DNA from: Anaerolineae bacterium
GTDB taxonomy: Bacteria; Chloroflexota; Anaerolineae; JAAYZQ01
Assembly: GCA_016926595.1 (NCBI GenBank)
Contig: JAFGOG010000048.1
Span: 1 to 7,346, forward strand
Direction of reading: 5' to 3'
DNA length: 7,346 bases
Shown here: positions 6,408 to 7,346 of the stretch, piece after piece
How the letters are laid out: each line of letters opens with the position of its first letter
How positions within the stretch are numbered: position 1 is the first letter of the stretch
Notes under the pieces: model-generated
What the model was told of the DNA's origin: nothing
The model's input: only the letters and a program-made list of their open reading frames with translations
Database searches by the model: none
Position numbers and translations under genes: made by a program

Positions 6408-6475
6408 CGTGGGCATTGCGCCACGGAAGATGGCTCGCTTGCCACGGACAGCTGACCGCTGAAGGAGAACCGACC
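6408..6475 (+). other. Intercistronic gap with alternative hairpins
   Basis: This 68-nt gap is the longest inside the operon. CGTGG at 6408-6412 can pair with CCACG at 6421-6425 or with a second copy at 6442-6446, because GCCACGGA occurs twice (6420-6427 and 6441-6448). A hairpin just after the pilin stop could protect the upstream transcript end and help overproduce pilin. No T-tract is present, so it is not a terminator. Confidence 0.3.
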
Positions 6476-6826
6476 ATGTACCGCGTCCCATCCGAGTTCA
6501 TCCGCCAGAAGACGACGATCTTTGGCCCGATCACGGTGGCGCACGCCGCCGGCGTCCTGGGTGGCTACCTGCTGGCCCAGGTGGTGAGCGACAGCGCCTG
6601 GGTCAAGCTGCTGTGCGCCACCCTGGGCCTGGTGCTCACCACGGTCACGGTCAAGGGCCTGGTCCTCTACCAGTTCCTGCCCCTGGCGGCCGTCTACCTC
6701 TACCGCAGGTTGGTCGACGACAGCTTCGAGCCGGATGCACAGGCAGAGGCGATCCTCACCCCACCGGCGATGGCCCTCGTCATTCGCGACGAGGAAGGCC
6801 GGCCGATCATCTTTCAGGAGGAATAG
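6476..6826 (+). CDS. PrgI/VirB3-like small membrane protein
   Basis: A 116-aa protein. The N-terminus (YRVPSEF, then IFGPITV at 15-21) resembles the PrgI family of Gram-positive conjugation systems, which takes the VirB3 position. Hydrophobic segments lie at about 18-37 and 43-63, possibly continuing to 76; a charged tail (77-116) is probably cytoplasmic. VirB3/PrgI proteins sit in the membrane and bind the VirB4 ATPase, which fits the gene immediately downstream. AAGGAGA at 6462-6468 supports the ATG. The stop abuts the next GTG with no gap, suggesting coupled translation. Confidence 0.75.
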   Translation: MYRVPSEFIRQKTTIFGPITVAHAAGVLGGYLLAQVVSDSAWVKLLCATLGLVLTTVTVKGLVLYQFLPLAAVYLYRRLVDDSFEPDAQAEAILTPPAMALVIRDEEGRPIIFQEE

Positions 6827-7346
6827 GTGCCTGCCCACGTCTTTCAAGTCGGCTCGTTCGACGTCACCAAGTTCTCAGAAGGGGAGCTGTGGGCCAAGAT
6901 GCACAGCCTGGCCCACTTTTATGCTGCGATGTCGGGCAATTTTCGACTGCTTGCCTACTCGCGGCCTTATCCCCTCGACGAGCCGTTGGAGACCATCAAG
7001 GCGATGATGGCCAACGCCGCCGACCCGCGGGCGCGGGAGCAGATCGCCGCGTACCGGCGATTCATCGAGCAGATCGTGCAGGCAGCCTACCTGAAGGACA
7101 CGGCCTACTACGTCCTTGTCTTTGACGACAAGCCACCCCACGTCCTGGGCAACATCCTGGCCGGTGGGCTGCGACTGCCGGTGCGCCACCTGCCCAACCT
7201 CCCGGGCGTGCTGCAGGGCCGATACCGTGAAGCGGTCAACCACCTGGCGCCGGCCCGGTCTATTCAACGCCGGCCGCATGTGGCCATGCTATACTCCTAC
7301 GACCTGCGTGGCCAGCTCAGCCTGGCGACGGCGATCCACTTTCTCA
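6827..7346 (+). CDS. VirB4/TraC-like ATPase, N-terminal part (runs off the window)
   Basis: The frame opens with GTG directly after the stop of the PrgI-like gene and remains open for 173 codons to the window edge, so the gene is incomplete. AGGAGG at 6816-6821, five bases upstream, supports the start. The visible part has FRLLAYSRPYPLDEP (about residues 40-54), then a helical stretch with an AAYRRFIEQIVQAAYLKDTA run and a YYVLVFDD strand, like the N-terminal domain of VirB4/TraC/TraE-type conjugation ATPases. No Walker motifs are reached yet, so the ATPase call rests on this resemblance and on gene order (VirB2, VirB3/PrgI, VirB4). VirB4 proteins energise pilus assembly and substrate transfer at the inner membrane. 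Confidence 0.75.
   Translation, partial: MPAHVFQVGSFDVTKFSEGELWAKMHSLAHFYAAMSGNFRLLAYSRPYPLDEPLETIKAMMANAADPRAREQIAAYRRFIEQIVQAAYLKDTAYYVLVFDDKPPHVLGNILAGGLRLPVRHLPNLPGVLQGRYREAVNHLAPARSIQRRPHVAMLYSYDLRGQLSLATAIHFL

Noticed and set aside
5078..6475. Upstream extension of the PrgI-like frame
   Set aside because: It overlaps the sortase-like and pilin genes in another frame with low-complexity translation; AAGGAGA before 6476 marks the true start.
4968..6491. Long 507-codon open frame on the minus strand
   Set aside because: It lies opposite well-supported + strand genes with RBS, signal peptide and membrane segments; its translation is His/Arg/Gln-rich low-complexity, typical of antisense frames in GC-rich DNA.
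1..7346. CRISPR array, tRNA, rRNA, insertion sequence or a defined transfer origin
   Set aside because: I saw no regularly spaced repeats, no cloverleaf-like sequence, no transposase and no paired terminal repeats; the palindromes at 1008-1089 alone are not enough to call a transfer origin.

Overview
The window is GC-rich DNA with every credible gene on the + strand. Secreted proteins with long Thr-Pro linkers, a PPC-type domain and an SdrD_B/Cna-B-like calcium-loop domain suggest a Chloroflexota bacterium (Anaerolineae/Caldilineae-like). That assignment is inference from protein style; there is no marker gene.

Layout. 1-279: no convincing gene; holds a 20-bp inverted repeat. 280-934: a two-gene unit (an RNase HI-like protein lacking the usual last catalytic Asp, then a 73-aa Cys-rich protein) closed by a strong intrinsic terminator that overlaps the last stop codon. 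935-1131: a regulatory region with two tandem CTGT-N8-ACAG boxes, a TATACT -10 element and a further inverted repeat near the expected transcription start. 1132-7346: a tightly packed operon that continues past the window end.

The operon looks like the start of a type IV secretion/conjugation module: a ribbon-helix-helix (RHH) DNA-binding protein (TTG start); a VirB6/TrbL-like polytopic membrane protein with a long disordered tail ending in an HRDC domain; a secreted or anchored multidomain protein (PPC-like, Ig-like, SdrD_B-like); a single-pass membrane protein whose outer domain resembles a sortase without its catalytic His and Cys; a VirB2/TrbC-like pilin; a PrgI/VirB3-like small membrane protein; and the N-terminus of a VirB4/TraC-like ATPase. 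Two junctions are ATGA overlaps and most others are under 35 nt, so co-translation is likely.

How they may work together (inference): VirB6-, VirB2-, VirB3/PrgI- and VirB4-like proteins form the membrane channel and pilus. The two Thr-Pro-linked proteins would be envelope components suited to a lineage without a classical outer-membrane core complex. The RHH protein is a candidate autoregulator or relaxosome accessory acting on the tandem boxes. The most unusual parts are the HRDC domain on the VirB6-like protein and the apparently dead sortase-like domain built into the same operon.
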